Source of the DNA: a bacterium 336/3
Lineage (GTDB): Bacteria; Bacteroidota; Bacteroidia; Cytophagales; Thermonemataceae
NCBI GenBank assembly: GCA_001281695.1
Contig: LJIE01000001.1
Location: 6,107-70,106 of the forward strand
Reading direction: 5' to 3'
DNA: 64,000 nt
Shown: in pieces, positions 1 through 7,654 of the stretch
Position numbering within the stretch: position 1 is the stretch's first letter
Layout of the letters: each line of letters opens with the position of its first letter
Position numbers and translations under genes: made by a program
Notes under the pieces: model-generated
The model's database searches: none
Seen by the model: the letters and a program-made list of their open reading frames with translations, nothing else
Told to the model about the DNA's origin: nothing

Positions 1-1375
1 TAAAACGTAGCTTTATATTTTCTAAAGAACCATTACGATGTTTAGCAATGATTACCTCACCTGTACCTTGTGTGGGCAGTCCATCTTCATCTTGTGTAAT
101 ACCATAGTATTCTGGACGATACAAAAACATTACCATATCTGCATCTTGCTCAATACTACCAGATTCACGTAAATCCGAAAGTTGAGGCTTTTTATCACCT
201 CCACGAGTTTCTACAGCTCTACTTAACTGAGAGAGTGCAATAACAGGGATATCTAATTCTTTAGCTATGTTTTTTAGTGAACGAGAGATATAAGCAATTT
301 CTTGTTCACGATTTCCTTTTCCAGTATCGCCTCCTGACATGAGTTGAAGGTAGTCAATCATTAGCAACTGTATATTGTGTTGAGCTTTAAGTCTTCTTGC
401 TTTGGCTCGTAGTTCCAATACAGAAAGGGCCGGTGTATCATCTATAAATATAGGTGCATCTGTCAGTTTAGGAATACGGTTGTGGAGATGTTTCCATTCA
501 CCTTCTGTCAGTAAACCTTTTTTGATTTTTTCACTTTCAATTTCAGCTTCAGCAGAAATAAGACGATTCACTAATTCTACAGCAGACATTTCTAAAGAGA
601 AAATTGCAACAGGTTGTTGAAACTCAACAGCCGAATTTCGGGCTACAGAAATAATAAACGCACTTTTACCCATACCTGGGCGAGCTGCAATAATAATAAG
701 ATTAGATTTTTGAAATCCAGCTGTAACTCTATCTAAATCGGTGAAACCTGTAGGAACGCCTGTCAGACCATCTTTCTTATTTTTCTTTTCATCTAACTCT
801 TTTAATGCTTTTCGCATCAAATCTGACATTTGCACATAATTTTTACGGATGTTTTGTTCTGAAACTCTGAACAACATTTGTTCAGCTGTATCCAACAAAT
901 CAAACACATCTGTAGTATCTTCGTAAGCCATTGTACCTAACTTACCAACAATTTCGATAATTGATCTCTTGATATATGCTTCTAAGACAATTCTAGCGTG
1001 GTATTCGATATTGGCAGCAGAGTTTACTTTGGAAGTGAGTTCTGCTAAATAATATGCTCCACCTGCTGTTTCGAGTTTGCCTAATTTTTGCAGTCGTTGT
1101 TTGACTGTAAGAATATCAACAGGTTGAGATTCTGCAAATAGTTCTAAAATAGCTTTGAATATATCTTGGTGTCGAGGATCATAGAAGCATTCTGTATGTA
1201 AAACATCTGCTACATCCATCATTGCATTCTTCTCCAGCATCAATGCTCCTAAAATAGCTTCTTCCAACTCTCTTGCTTGAGGCTGGACTTTCCCTAAAGT
1301 TTGTAGTGTATTGCTTAGTGGTTTTAATTTCTTACTACCTACGCCTATTCTGTTTTCATTTACTTCTTGTTCCAT
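1..1375 (-). CDS. dnaB: Replicative DNA helicase DnaB (3' end cut by window edge)
   Basis: Hexameric helicase that unwinds DNA at the replication fork. The frame is open from an ATG at 1373-1375 to the left edge, about 458 codons, against roughly 500 or more in the family, so only the last few dozen residues are missing. The N-terminal domain begins near the motif QARELEEAILGALM. The RecA-like domain has Walker A (ARPGMGKSAF, around 665-690) and Walker B (LLMIDYLQLM, around 330-375). The last readable residues (EVIIAKHRNG) are the usual DnaB C-terminal motif. A -7 box lies 30 bases upstream. Identification is secure; no intein interrupts the visible part. Confidence 0.96.
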   Translation of the reverse strand, partial: MEQEVNENRIGVGSKKLKPLSNTLQTLGKVQPQARELEEAILGALMLEKNAMMDVADVLHTECFYDPRHQDIFKAILELFAESQPVDILTVKQRLQKLGKLETAGGAYYLAELTSKVNSAANIEYHARIVLEAYIKRSIIEIVGKLGTMAYEDTTDVFDLLDTAEQMLFRVSEQNIRKNYVQMSDLMRKALKELDEKKNKKDGLTGVPTGFTDLDRVTAGFQKSNLIIIAARPGMGKSAFIISVARNSAVEFQQPVAIFSLEMSAVELVNRLISAEAEIESEKIKKGLLTEGEWKHLHNRIPKLTDAPIFIDDTPALSVLELRAKARRLKAQHNIQLLMIDYLQLMSGGDTGKGNREQEIAYISRSLKNIAKELDIPVIALSQLSRAVETRGGDKKPQLSDLRESGSIEQDADMVMFLYRPEYYGITQDEDGLPTQGTGEVIIAKHRNGSLENIKLRF

Positions 1376-1404
1376 ACGCCAAAATATCAATATTAAAAGA
1401 GTAT

Positions 1405-1412
1405 CAAAGATA
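1405..1412 (-). promoter_or_regulatory. -7 box of the dnaB promoter
   Basis: The minus strand reads TATCTTTG, a match to the Bacteroidota consensus TAnnTTTG, 30 bases before the dnaB ATG. I see no convincing -33 TTG at the usual spacing, so this is a half-supported promoter. Confidence 0.45.
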
Positions 1413-1459
1413 CACTTTTTTATGGTATTTTGGACGGAAAAACTCAAATTTATTTGCTT

Positions 1460-1485
1460 AAAAAAACTTGATTATTGATTATCAA
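1460..1485 (-). terminator. Possible terminator after the heptose kinase gene
   Basis: On the minus strand, just after the stop at 1491, TTGAT and ATCAA arms flank an 8-base loop and are followed by G and seven T. The stem is short and AT-only, so this is a weak intrinsic terminator at best. Confidence 0.4.
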
Positions 1486-1490
1486 AATGT

Positions 1491-2480
1491 TCATTCAGCA
1501 ATCTTTTTTGTAAGAGCTTCTGATAGTAATTTTGTTTTATTAATTGGCACAACTCCTTGATATTCACAGACTAAACCACCTGCTAAATTGGAAAGGTCTG
1601 CAACAAGCCTCAAAGGCAGGTTGAGGGCTACACACAAAGCGGCTACACTCACCACTGTATCGCCTGCACCTGAAACATCGGCAATGCTACGAAGATGTGC
1701 AGGAATATGATGTGTTTCTTTTTCAGAATAAATTAAAACTCCTTTTTCAGAAAGAGTGGTCATTACACATTGAGCATCTAAGGATTCTTGCAGTTTTTTT
1801 ACTGCCTCAGTTATTTCCTCTATGTTATGATGATTGAAGTCTATTTTCAAGCCTTCTTTGAGTTCTTTGAGATTGGGTTTAAAGAGAGTTGCTTTTTTAT
1901 AGAACAAAAAATTTCTTTTCTTGGGGTCTATGATGGTGGGGATATTTTTTTGATTAGCTAAATTGATAGTTCTTTCTATAAGTTCTTGATTGATAACACC
2001 TTTATCATAATCTTCAAAAATAACAGCTTGAACATCAGGCAGAAGTGTTTCTATTTTTTTCCAAAGGAGTTCTTGTTCTTCCTCATCAATAAGTTTATCC
2101 ATTTCAGAATCTATACGAAGCAAATGCTGTGAAGAGGCTAATATTCTGTGTTTTACGGTAGTAATTCGGTGATTACTCTGTACAATTCCGATTCTGTTCA
2201 GTCCGTTTATTTCCATAAGCCTTAAAAGATTCTCTCCTTCTCCATCACTTCCTACCACCGAACATAATATAGGAGTAGCTCCTAAAGCTTGCACATTAAG
2301 GGCAACATTGGCTGCTCCACCAAGCCTTTGTTCTCGTTTTTGAACATTGACAATGGGTACAGGAGCTTCTGGCGAAATTCTATTCACATTTCCCCACAAA
2401 TAAGAATCTATCATCACATCACCAATAATTAAAACCTTTAGGTCATTAAATTGGTGAAATATTTTTTCTAATTGTATCAT
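1491..2480 (-). CDS. rfaE1: D-glycero-beta-D-manno-heptose-7-phosphate kinase (RfaE domain I)
   Basis: Cytoplasmic PfkB-family sugar kinase that phosphorylates heptose 7-phosphate at C1 on the way to ADP-heptose for the lipopolysaccharide core. The 329-residue protein has the N-terminal family motif around residues 17-60 (IGDVMIDSYLWG, then RISPEAPVPI and RLGGAANVA) and the C-terminal PfkB signature ADVSGAGDT with the catalytic base D274. Its length matches the kinase domain only; the adenylyltransferase half of bifunctional HldE is absent and should be a separate gene. The GT9 heptosyltransferase at 24.6 kb would use the final product. The start is the ATG at 2478-2480. Confidence 0.9.
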   Translation of the reverse strand: MIQLEKIFHQFNDLKVLIIGDVMIDSYLWGNVNRISPEAPVPIVNVQKREQRLGGAANVALNVQALGATPILCSVVGSDGEGENLLRLMEINGLNRIGIVQSNHRITTVKHRILASSQHLLRIDSEMDKLIDEEEQELLWKKIETLLPDVQAVIFEDYDKGVINQELIERTINLANQKNIPTIIDPKKRNFLFYKKATLFKPNLKELKEGLKIDFNHHNIEEITEAVKKLQESLDAQCVMTTLSEKGVLIYSEKETHHIPAHLRSIADVSGAGDTVVSVAALCVALNLPLRLVADLSNLAGGLVCEYQGVVPINKTKLLSEALTKKIAE

Positions 2481-2528
2481 TAATAGTACAAAGTATTGGG
2501 TACAGAGTATTTAGATTTTGAGAAAAGC

Positions 2529-2550
2529 AAAAAGCCTGCTTTTGGCAGGC
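2529..2550 (-). terminator. Intrinsic terminator after the rhodanese gene
   Basis: The minus strand carries GCCTGC, loop CAAAA, GCAGGC, then TTTTT, 34 bases beyond the rhodanese stop. A GC-rich 6-bp stem plus a T run is a good intrinsic terminator. Confidence 0.75.
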
Positions 2551-2583
2551 AAAGTTATGCTTAATTTTGTATTCTGGAAATTT

Positions 2584-2883
2584 TTATTGGTTCGCTAAAT
2601 ATTCTGTAATGCCTCCCAATAAATTTCTAACATTTTCGTAACCTTGTGTTTTTAAGAATTCTTTTGCTCTTCCACTTCTTCCACCAGATTTACAGTGGAT
2701 AATAATTTCTTCATTTTTCCATGGATCAATTTCTGAAAGGCGATTGGGCAGTTCCCCTAAAGGAATGAGCAATCCGTTTAGGTTTGCTTCATCAAATTCC
2801 CATTGCTCCCGAACATCTACAATGTGTAGGTTTTCACCTTTTTCGATACGTTCGCGTAGTTCTTGTGTTGTTATATCATTCAT
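2584..2883 (-). CDS. Single-domain rhodanese-like protein
   Basis: A 99-residue protein made of one rhodanese domain. The active-site loop HCKSGGRSGRA supplies the persulfide-forming cysteine C64 and R69 (CX4R loop), and the domain also has the VDVREQWEF motif at residues 22-30. Such small cytoplasmic rhodaneses carry sulfane sulfur, as in GlpE- or PspE-like sulfurtransferases. There is no signal peptide. The physiological acceptor cannot be read from the context: the gene stands alone with its own -7 box and terminator. Confidence 0.88.
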   Translation of the reverse strand: MNDITTQELRERIEKGENLHIVDVREQWEFDEANLNGLLIPLGELPNRLSEIDPWKNEEIIIHCKSGGRSGRAKEFLKTQGYENVRNLLGGITEYLANQ

Positions 2884-2905
2884 AAAACAAATTTTGATTT
2901 TTACT

Positions 2906-2913
2906 CAAAGATA
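2906..2913 (-). promoter_or_regulatory. -7 box of the rhodanese gene
   Basis: The minus strand reads TATCTTTG (TAnnTTTG) 23 bases before the ATG at 2883. The -33 element is not obvious. Confidence 0.5.
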
Positions 2914-2959
2914 AATATAAATTTAGATAGGTTATCAAATTTTTATTGGTGTTTTTTCG

Positions 2960-2967
2960 TAACTTTG
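2960..2967 (+). promoter_or_regulatory. -7 box upstream of the RluB-type gene
   Basis: TAACTTTG matches TAnnTTTG. Transcription would begin near 2972, giving a leader of about 60 bases to the preferred start at 3033 and about 28 bases to the alternative ATG at 3000. Confidence 0.5.
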
Positions 2968-3032
2968 TAGCTGATTAGCATTCTTTTATAATAGAAAAGA
3001 TGCTATATATTCATTTTATACATCTTTTATTG

Positions 3033-4706
3033 ATGAAAAAGACATCGAATTACCATTCTAAGAAAGAAGTTCAATCAGGAAGCAAATTTTCCAAAGATTC
3101 AACTAAAAAGAGTTTTGATAAGAAAAAATCCTCTGGCTTTAATAGTTCAGAAAACTCTTCGAAAGAGAATAAAAAAACATTTGTAAAATCGGAAAAGCCT
3201 ACTTATAAAAAGTATAATTCAGAAAGTTCGGAAGATAGACCTAAAAAGACTTATAGCTCTAAAACTTCTGACTTCAAAAAGACTGACAAAAAGTTTGGAG
3301 GGAAAACTATTTATAAAAAGTATAACTCTGAAAGTTCAGAAGATAGACCTAAAAAAACCTATGGTTCTAAAACTTCTGATTTTAAGAAAACTGATAAGAA
3401 GTTTGGAGGAGAGAAAACTACTTATAAAAAGTATAACTCAGAGAGTTCAGAAGATAGACCTAAAAAGACTTATGGTTCTAAAACCTCTGATTTCAAGAAA
3501 ACTGACAAAAAGTTTGGAGAAAAAACTACTTATAAAAAGTATAACTCAGAGAGTTCAGAAGATAGGCCCAAAAAGACTTATGGTTCTAAAACTTCTGATT
3601 TCAGAAAGACTGACAAAAAATTTGGAGAGAAAACTACTTATAAAAAGTATAACTCAGATAGTTCGGAAGATAGGCCTAAAAAGACTTATGGTTCTAAAAC
3701 TTCTGATTTCAAGAAAACGGATAAGAAATTTACTTCTGAAGAAAAGCCTTTTTATAAAAAAGCAACAACTGAAAATTCAGAAGGTTATAGAACCTCTTAT
3801 AAAAAGAAGTTTGAAGATAATAAAGGAGACTCTAAAGATGATGGTAAAGTTTTCAAAAAACAAAGTGGATTTAAGAGTAAAAACGAACGTTCTTCTTTTA
3901 AGGAAAAAAAGACTCCTACCTATAATATGAAATTCTATGATTCTAAATACAAAAAGGAAGTTAAAGAAGAGAAAGAGGCTGTTACAGATATTAGATTAAA
4001 CAAGTTTATAGCAAATGCTGGTGTTTGCTCGAGAAGAGAAGCTGATGATTTAATTACTCAGGGTTTTGTAAAAGTAAATGGCAATACCATCACAGAAATG
4101 GGCTATCAAGTAAAACCCTCTGATAAAGTAAGTTATAAAGGCAAGCTTTTACAAAGAGAAAAATTGGTTTACATATTGTTAAATAAACCCAAAAATTGCA
4201 TTACAACAACTGATGACCCTGAAGAACGCCACACAGTCATGGAAATTGTAAAAGATGCTTGTGAAGAAAGAGTGTATCCTGTAGGACGTTTGGATAGAAA
4301 CACAACAGGGCTTTTATTATTGACTAATGATGGTGATTTGGCTAAAAAATTAGCTCATCCTTCTAGCAACATGAAGAAAATTTATCAAGTAGGTTTAGAT
4401 AAGCCTATTTCAGAAACTGATTATTTGAAAATTCAAGAAGGTTTGGAATTAGAAGATGGGGTCATCAAGCCTGATGCCTTGGCATTATTGACTCCTGATA
4501 CTTTAGGAATAGAACTACATAGTGGAAGAAACAGGATTGTACGTAGAATTTTTGAAAGTTTAGGTTACAGTGTTGAAAAACTTGACCGTACTGTGTATGC
4601 AGGACTTACCAAAAAAGATTTGCCAAGAGGTAAATGGCGTTTCTTAAATCAAAAAGAAGTTGTTTTGTTGAAGTTTTCTAAAATCAAAAAATCTCCTCAA
4701 AGATAA
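3033..4706 (+). CDS. RluB-type rRNA pseudouridine synthase with long repetitive basic N-terminus
   Basis: The C-terminal 240 or so residues form a complete RsuA/RluB/E/F-type pseudouridine synthase: an S4 RNA-binding domain (IRLNKFIANAGVCSRREAD), then the catalytic core with GRLDRNTTGLLLLTNDG, whose aspartate attacks the uridine, and the RNRIVRRIFES motif. It should modify 23S rRNA. The first 310 or so residues are low-complexity, rich in K, S, T, D, and contain five near-identical 36-38-residue repeats. Such basic extensions are known on Bacteroidota RluB homologues; the tandem repeats here are unusually regular. I chose MKKTSNYH at 3033; an ATG at 3000 would add MLYIHFIHLLL, which does not fit the family. 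It abuts ribD with no gap. Confidence 0.88.
   Translation: MKKTSNYHSKKEVQSGSKFSKDSTKKSFDKKKSSGFNSSENSSKENKKTFVKSEKPTYKKYNSESSEDRPKKTYSSKTSDFKKTDKKFGGKTIYKKYNSESSEDRPKKTYGSKTSDFKKTDKKFGGEKTTYKKYNSESSEDRPKKTYGSKTSDFKKTDKKFGEKTTYKKYNSESSEDRPKKTYGSKTSDFRKTDKKFGEKTTYKKYNSDSSEDRPKKTYGSKTSDFKKTDKKFTSEEKPFYKKATTENSEGYRTSYKKKFEDNKGDSKDDGKVFKKQSGFKSKNERSSFKEKKTPTYNMKFYDSKYKKEVKEEKEAVTDIRLNKFIANAGVCSRREADDLITQGFVKVNGNTITEMGYQVKPSDKVSYKGKLLQREKLVYILLNKPKNCITTTDDPEERHTVMEIVKDACEERVYPVGRLDRNTTGLLLLTNDGDLAKKLAHPSSNMKKIYQVGLDKPISETDYLKIQEGLELEDGVIKPDALALLTPDTLGIELHSGRNRIVRRIFESLGYSVEKLDRTVYAGLTKKDLPRGKWRFLNQKEVVLLKFSKIKKSPQR
3204..3752 (+). repeat. Five in-frame tandem repeats of 108-114 bp inside the RluB-type gene
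   Basis: Units start at 3204, 3312, 3423, 3531 and 3639 and encode copies of YKKYNSESSEDRPKKTYGSK followed by TSDFKKTDKKFGEKTT. Unit lengths are 36, 37, 36, 36 and 38 codons, always in frame, and the units differ by few substitutions. The nucleotide similarity is high enough to allow slippage or unequal recombination that changes copy number without breaking the frame. Confidence 0.92.
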
Positions 4707-5735
4707 TTGACTACACACGAAAAATATATGCAAAGAGCCATTCAGTTGGCTCTTTTAGGTTTAGGCAATGTTGCTCCCAATCCTATGGTGGGCTGTGTAA
4801 TTGTTCACAATGATACCATTATTGGTGAAGGCTGGCATAAAGAGTATGGAAAAGCTCATGCAGAAGTCAATGCCATTGAGAGTGTTATAAATCAAGAGTT
4901 ATTAAAAGAAAGCACCGTTTATGTAAGCCTTGAGCCTTGCTCCCATTATGGAAAAACGCCTCCTTGTGCAGATTTACTCATTACAAAACAAGTCAAAAAA
5001 GTAGTAGTAGCCAATCTTGATACAAACCCATTGGTTGCTGGCAAGGGGCTTGAAAAACTCAAAAATGCAGGAATAGAAATAGAAACAAGTATTCTTGAAA
5101 AAGAAGCAAGATTACTGAATAAGCGTTTTTTTACTTTTATGGAAAAACGCAGACCTTATATTTTGCTCAAATGGGCTGAAACCTCTGACGGCTTTGTTGC
5201 TCGAAAAAATTATGATTCAAAATGGATAAGTAATGAACATTCTCGAACACTTGTACATAAGTGGAGAACTGAGGAGCAAGCTATTATGGTTGGAACAAAT
5301 ACAGCTTTATATGATAACCCTCAATTAAATGTAAGAGATTGGTCTGGTAAAAATCCTATTAGAATAGTTATTGATAAAAACTTAAAATTACCTCATCATT
5401 TTTATTTATTTGACCAAACACAAAAAACTATTTGTTATAATTTGGTCAAAAATGAAGAAAATCATAATTTGGCTCTTGTTCGTTTGGATGCTGATAATTT
5501 TTTAGAGAATCTCCTACAAGATTTGTTTGAACGTAAAGTGCAATCAGTCTTGGTAGAAGGTGGAAGTTTTTTGATAAATAAATTCATCGAAAAAAATTAT
5601 TGGGATGAAGCTCGTATTTTTGTAGCTTCCCAGACTTTTCAAGAAGGTATTGTAGCCCCCAGATTATGCAAAAAATCTTTTTATATAGAAGATATACAAG
5701 GAGATACACTCTTTTATTATTCCAATTTTTCTTAG
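4707..5735 (+). CDS. ribD: Bifunctional riboflavin biosynthesis deaminase/reductase RibD
   Basis: Catalyses two successive steps of riboflavin synthesis: deamination of the pyrimidine intermediate and NADPH-dependent reduction of its ribosyl side chain. The deaminase half has the zinc site HAE (H51, E53) and PCSHYGKTPPC (C78, C87). The reductase half follows from about residue 150 (RPYILLKWAETSDGF) and ends with LVEGGSFLINKFIE. At 342 residues it is full length. The start is a TTG placed directly after the rluB-type stop; the next ATG at 4728 would remove the HEKYMQRA helix shared by the family, so TTG is preferred. Its last 70 bases overlap the following TolC-like gene. Confidence 0.92.
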   Translation: MTTHEKYMQRAIQLALLGLGNVAPNPMVGCVIVHNDTIIGEGWHKEYGKAHAEVNAIESVINQELLKESTVYVSLEPCSHYGKTPPCADLLITKQVKKVVVANLDTNPLVAGKGLEKLKNAGIEIETSILEKEARLLNKRFFTFMEKRRPYILLKWAETSDGFVARKNYDSKWISNEHSRTLVHKWRTEEQAIMVGTNTALYDNPQLNVRDWSGKNPIRIVIDKNLKLPHHFYLFDQTQKTICYNLVKNEENHNLALVRLDADNFLENLLQDLFERKVQSVLVEGGSFLINKFIEKNYWDEARIFVASQTFQEGIVAPRLCKKSFYIEDIQGDTLFYYSNFS

Positions 5736-7135
5736 TTTTTATGGGTGCTCATGCCCAAAAAACTTTGGATATTCAGCAAATATTAAAATTATCTGAATAT
5801 GAATCTGTTGATGGGCAACAGTCTGAAAGAAAGGCTCAAATTAGTTTTTGGCAATATCGGTTACATTTATCTGGAAATAAACCCCGATTGTTGTTGAATG
5901 GAGAGCTTCCAAACCTAAGCCGAACCATTATCCCCGTAACACAAAATGATGGTTCTGAGACTTTTAGGGAAAGAAGTTTGGCTACTTCTCTTTTAGAACT
6001 TTCATTGGTTCAGAATATAGCTCCTACAGGTGGGACATTTTTTGCATCATCTCAAATCAATAGAATTGATATTTTTAGCAATCCTACTACTACTTCATAT
6101 CTATCATATCCTGTTTTAGTCGGGTTTCGTCAGCCTATAGGTAGTTTTAATGCTCTAAAATGGGCAAATAAAATAGAGCCTTTTAAATATGAAGAATCTA
6201 AAAAGAAATTTTTAGAAGATTTGGAAATGAGTAAAGTGAAAGGTTTACAATTGTTTTTTAATTTACTTTATTCTCAAGAAAACATCGCAATAGCCAAAAG
6301 ACAACTTATTAATGCAGATACTTTATTTCAATTAGCCAAGAAGAGATTAAACGTTGGAAAAATTACTGAAAATGAGTTTTTAAGGAATGAAATTAATTTT
6401 TTACAGGCAGAACAAGATAATCAACAAAGTATTGCAGAGTTTTTATTTGCTTTAAGACAATTTCAAACCTTTTTTTATTTTAAAGATTCTATTAAACTTA
6501 TTAAACCACAAGCTCCTCCAAAAGTGGAGATTAATAAAGATGTCGCTATTGAACGTCTCAAACAAAATAGTACCAAAGCTTTACAAATACAAAGAAAGCT
6601 TTTGGAAGCTGATAGAGAACTTGCTCAAGCAAGAGCTAATGCAGGCCTGAAAATGGACATTACAGTTTCTTTCGGTCTTTCGAAAAGTTCTACAAGTTTA
6701 GCCAACCTATATAATAGACTACAAGATCAAGAAAGTGCTAGACTCACTTTTCAAGTACCCATTTTAGATTGGCAAAGAGGAAAATCTGAAATTAAGATTG
6801 CTACACTTAATAAGAAAAACATTGAAAGTCAGACAAATCAAGAAATACTTGATCTTGAAACAGAACTTATTAGACAAATTCATATTTGGGAGTTAGCTCA
6901 AAAACAACTGGCTATTGCCCAAAAAACACAAGAAAGTGCAGAAAAAAGTTATCAAATTACTTTTCAAGAATATTTAGGTGGCTTTACTGGATTAAGTGAA
7001 CTTGATAAAGCCCTTGAAGCAAAAAATTTAGCTTCTCAAAATTATCTTCGTCAATTAGAATCTATTTGGATAGGCTATTATAAGATTCGTTTACTTTGTT
7101 TATACGATTTTGAAAAAAAAATATCGTTAGATTGA
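5666..7135 (+). CDS. TolC-family outer membrane efflux channel protein
   Basis: The 489-residue protein resembles TolC-type channels: two long alpha-helical stretches (about residues 160-260 and 280-470, rich in A, Q, K, E, with motifs such as LAKKRLNVGKITENEFL) around short beta-strand regions (LSLVQNIAPTGGTFFASS; LTFQVPILDWQRGKSEI). The N-terminus has basic residues, a hydrophobic core and AHA before Q, a plausible signal peptide. Codons 1-23 lie inside the end of ribD in another frame; the only later candidate, MGAHAQ just after ribD, would lose the signal peptide. No adaptor or inner-membrane pump gene is adjacent, so its partner is unknown. Confidence 0.83.
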   Translation: MQKIFLYRRYTRRYTLLLFQFFLVFMGAHAQKTLDIQQILKLSEYESVDGQQSERKAQISFWQYRLHLSGNKPRLLLNGELPNLSRTIIPVTQNDGSETFRERSLATSLLELSLVQNIAPTGGTFFASSQINRIDIFSNPTTTSYLSYPVLVGFRQPIGSFNALKWANKIEPFKYEESKKKFLEDLEMSKVKGLQLFFNLLYSQENIAIAKRQLINADTLFQLAKKRLNVGKITENEFLRNEINFLQAEQDNQQSIAEFLFALRQFQTFFYFKDSIKLIKPQAPPKVEINKDVAIERLKQNSTKALQIQRKLLEADRELAQARANAGLKMDITVSFGLSKSSTSLANLYNRLQDQESARLTFQVPILDWQRGKSEIKIATLNKKNIESQTNQEILDLETELIRQIHIWELAQKQLAIAQKTQESAEKSYQITFQEYLGGFTGLSELDKALEAKNLASQNYLRQLESIWIGYYKIRLLCLYDFEKKISLD

Positions 7136-7144
7136 ACGAAAATG

Positions 7145-7188
7145 TTTGCAACACTGTTGCTACTTTATTATATTTGCAACATTGTTGA
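7145..7188 (+). promoter_or_regulatory. Promoter of the MerC-like gene covered by two palindromic operators
   Basis: A -33 TTTG (7145-7148) and a -7 TATATTTG (7169-7176) are 20 bases apart. Two copies of a 13-base palindrome overlap these boxes: GCAACACTGTTGC (7148-7160, perfect) on the -33, and GCAACATTGTTGA (7176-7188, one outer mismatch) on the end of the -7 and the expected transcription start. The copies begin 28 bases apart. The arrangement is that of a repressor-controlled promoter; a Fur/Zur-type metal sensor is my inference from the downstream MerC-like gene and the symmetry of the site. Confidence 0.7.
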
Positions 7189-7196
7189 ATAACTAC

Positions 7197-7556
7197 ATGA
7201 GAATTCTTGAAAAACTAGGCATATCACTTTCCATGGCTTGTGCTGTACATTGTATGGCAATGCCTGTGGCATTGGCATTCTTACCAAGTTTAGGAAATTG
7301 GGTTACAGAAGAAATTGAGCTTTGTATTACATTATCTAGTCTATTCATCGCAATTTTTGTACTTGTTAAAGACATTCGATTACATAAGAATCTTTTGCCT
7401 ATAGTTATCCTATTAGCTTCTTTCGCCATTATTTTATTAGGATTAATTACCTATAAAACTGTATTTCTAGATGTTTTAGGTATTTTAGGTATTCTTTCAG
7501 CCTATATATTAAATTGGTACAAACTCAGAAAAGCTAAGGCTTGTGCTTGTGCATAA
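7197..7556 (+). CDS. MerC-like small inner membrane protein
   Basis: A 119-residue protein with about four hydrophobic segments and an early CAVHCMAMP motif, the cysteine/histidine pattern of the MerC family of metal-handling membrane proteins. It ends in a short tail AKACACA with two further cysteines. No mercuric reductase, MerR or other mer gene is nearby, so a role in mercury resistance is not supported; in Bacteroidota such proteins are commonly near Fur-family regulators, which suggests zinc or another metal. The start at 7197 is chosen because the promoter with its operators ends just upstream; the longer frame from 7146 would begin inside the promoter. Confidence 0.72.
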   Translation: MRILEKLGISLSMACAVHCMAMPVALAFLPSLGNWVTEEIELCITLSSLFIAIFVLVKDIRLHKNLLPIVILLASFAIILLGLITYKTVFLDVLGILGILSAYILNWYKLRKAKACACA

Positions 7557-7587
7557 GTTCTCTCTTCAGAAATATATTCTCAATAAA

Positions 7588-7635
7588 AAAGTATGCAAGC
7601 CGAATTTATTTTATTAAATTTGCCTTGCATACTTT
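7588..7635 (+). promoter_or_regulatory. Inverted repeat flanking the promoter of the MarR-family gene
   Basis: Perfect 12-base arms AAAGTATGCAAG (7588-7599) and CTTGCATACTTT (7624-7635) are separated by 24 bases. Between them lies a -7 box TAAATTTG (7615-7622), so the right arm covers the expected start of transcription and the left arm the -33 region. The next gene encodes a MarR regulator starting 20 bases later, which makes autoregulation likely. A long-loop terminator for the MerC-like gene is the alternative reading, but the 24-base loop argues against it. Confidence 0.6.
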
Positions 7636-7654
7636 CATTTTACCCTATTTTATA

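Noticed and set aside
3204-3752. Tandem repeats as a possible CRISPR array
   Set aside because: They are in frame, have no spacers, and encode a regular protein repeat; no cas gene is nearby.
3295-3930. A 211-codon open frame overlapping the RluB repeats in another frame
   Set aside because: It exists only because the repeated codons of the main frame are AT- and K/S-rich; it has no start context or known similarity.
7141-7196. Upstream in-frame start of the MerC-like protein at 7146
   Set aside because: It would lie inside the promoter and operator region; 7197 gives a proper membrane protein.
7588-7635. The inverted repeat as a terminator of the MerC-like gene
   Set aside because: The loop is 24 bases and a promoter box lies inside it; the operator reading fits better, although the terminator option is not fully excluded.
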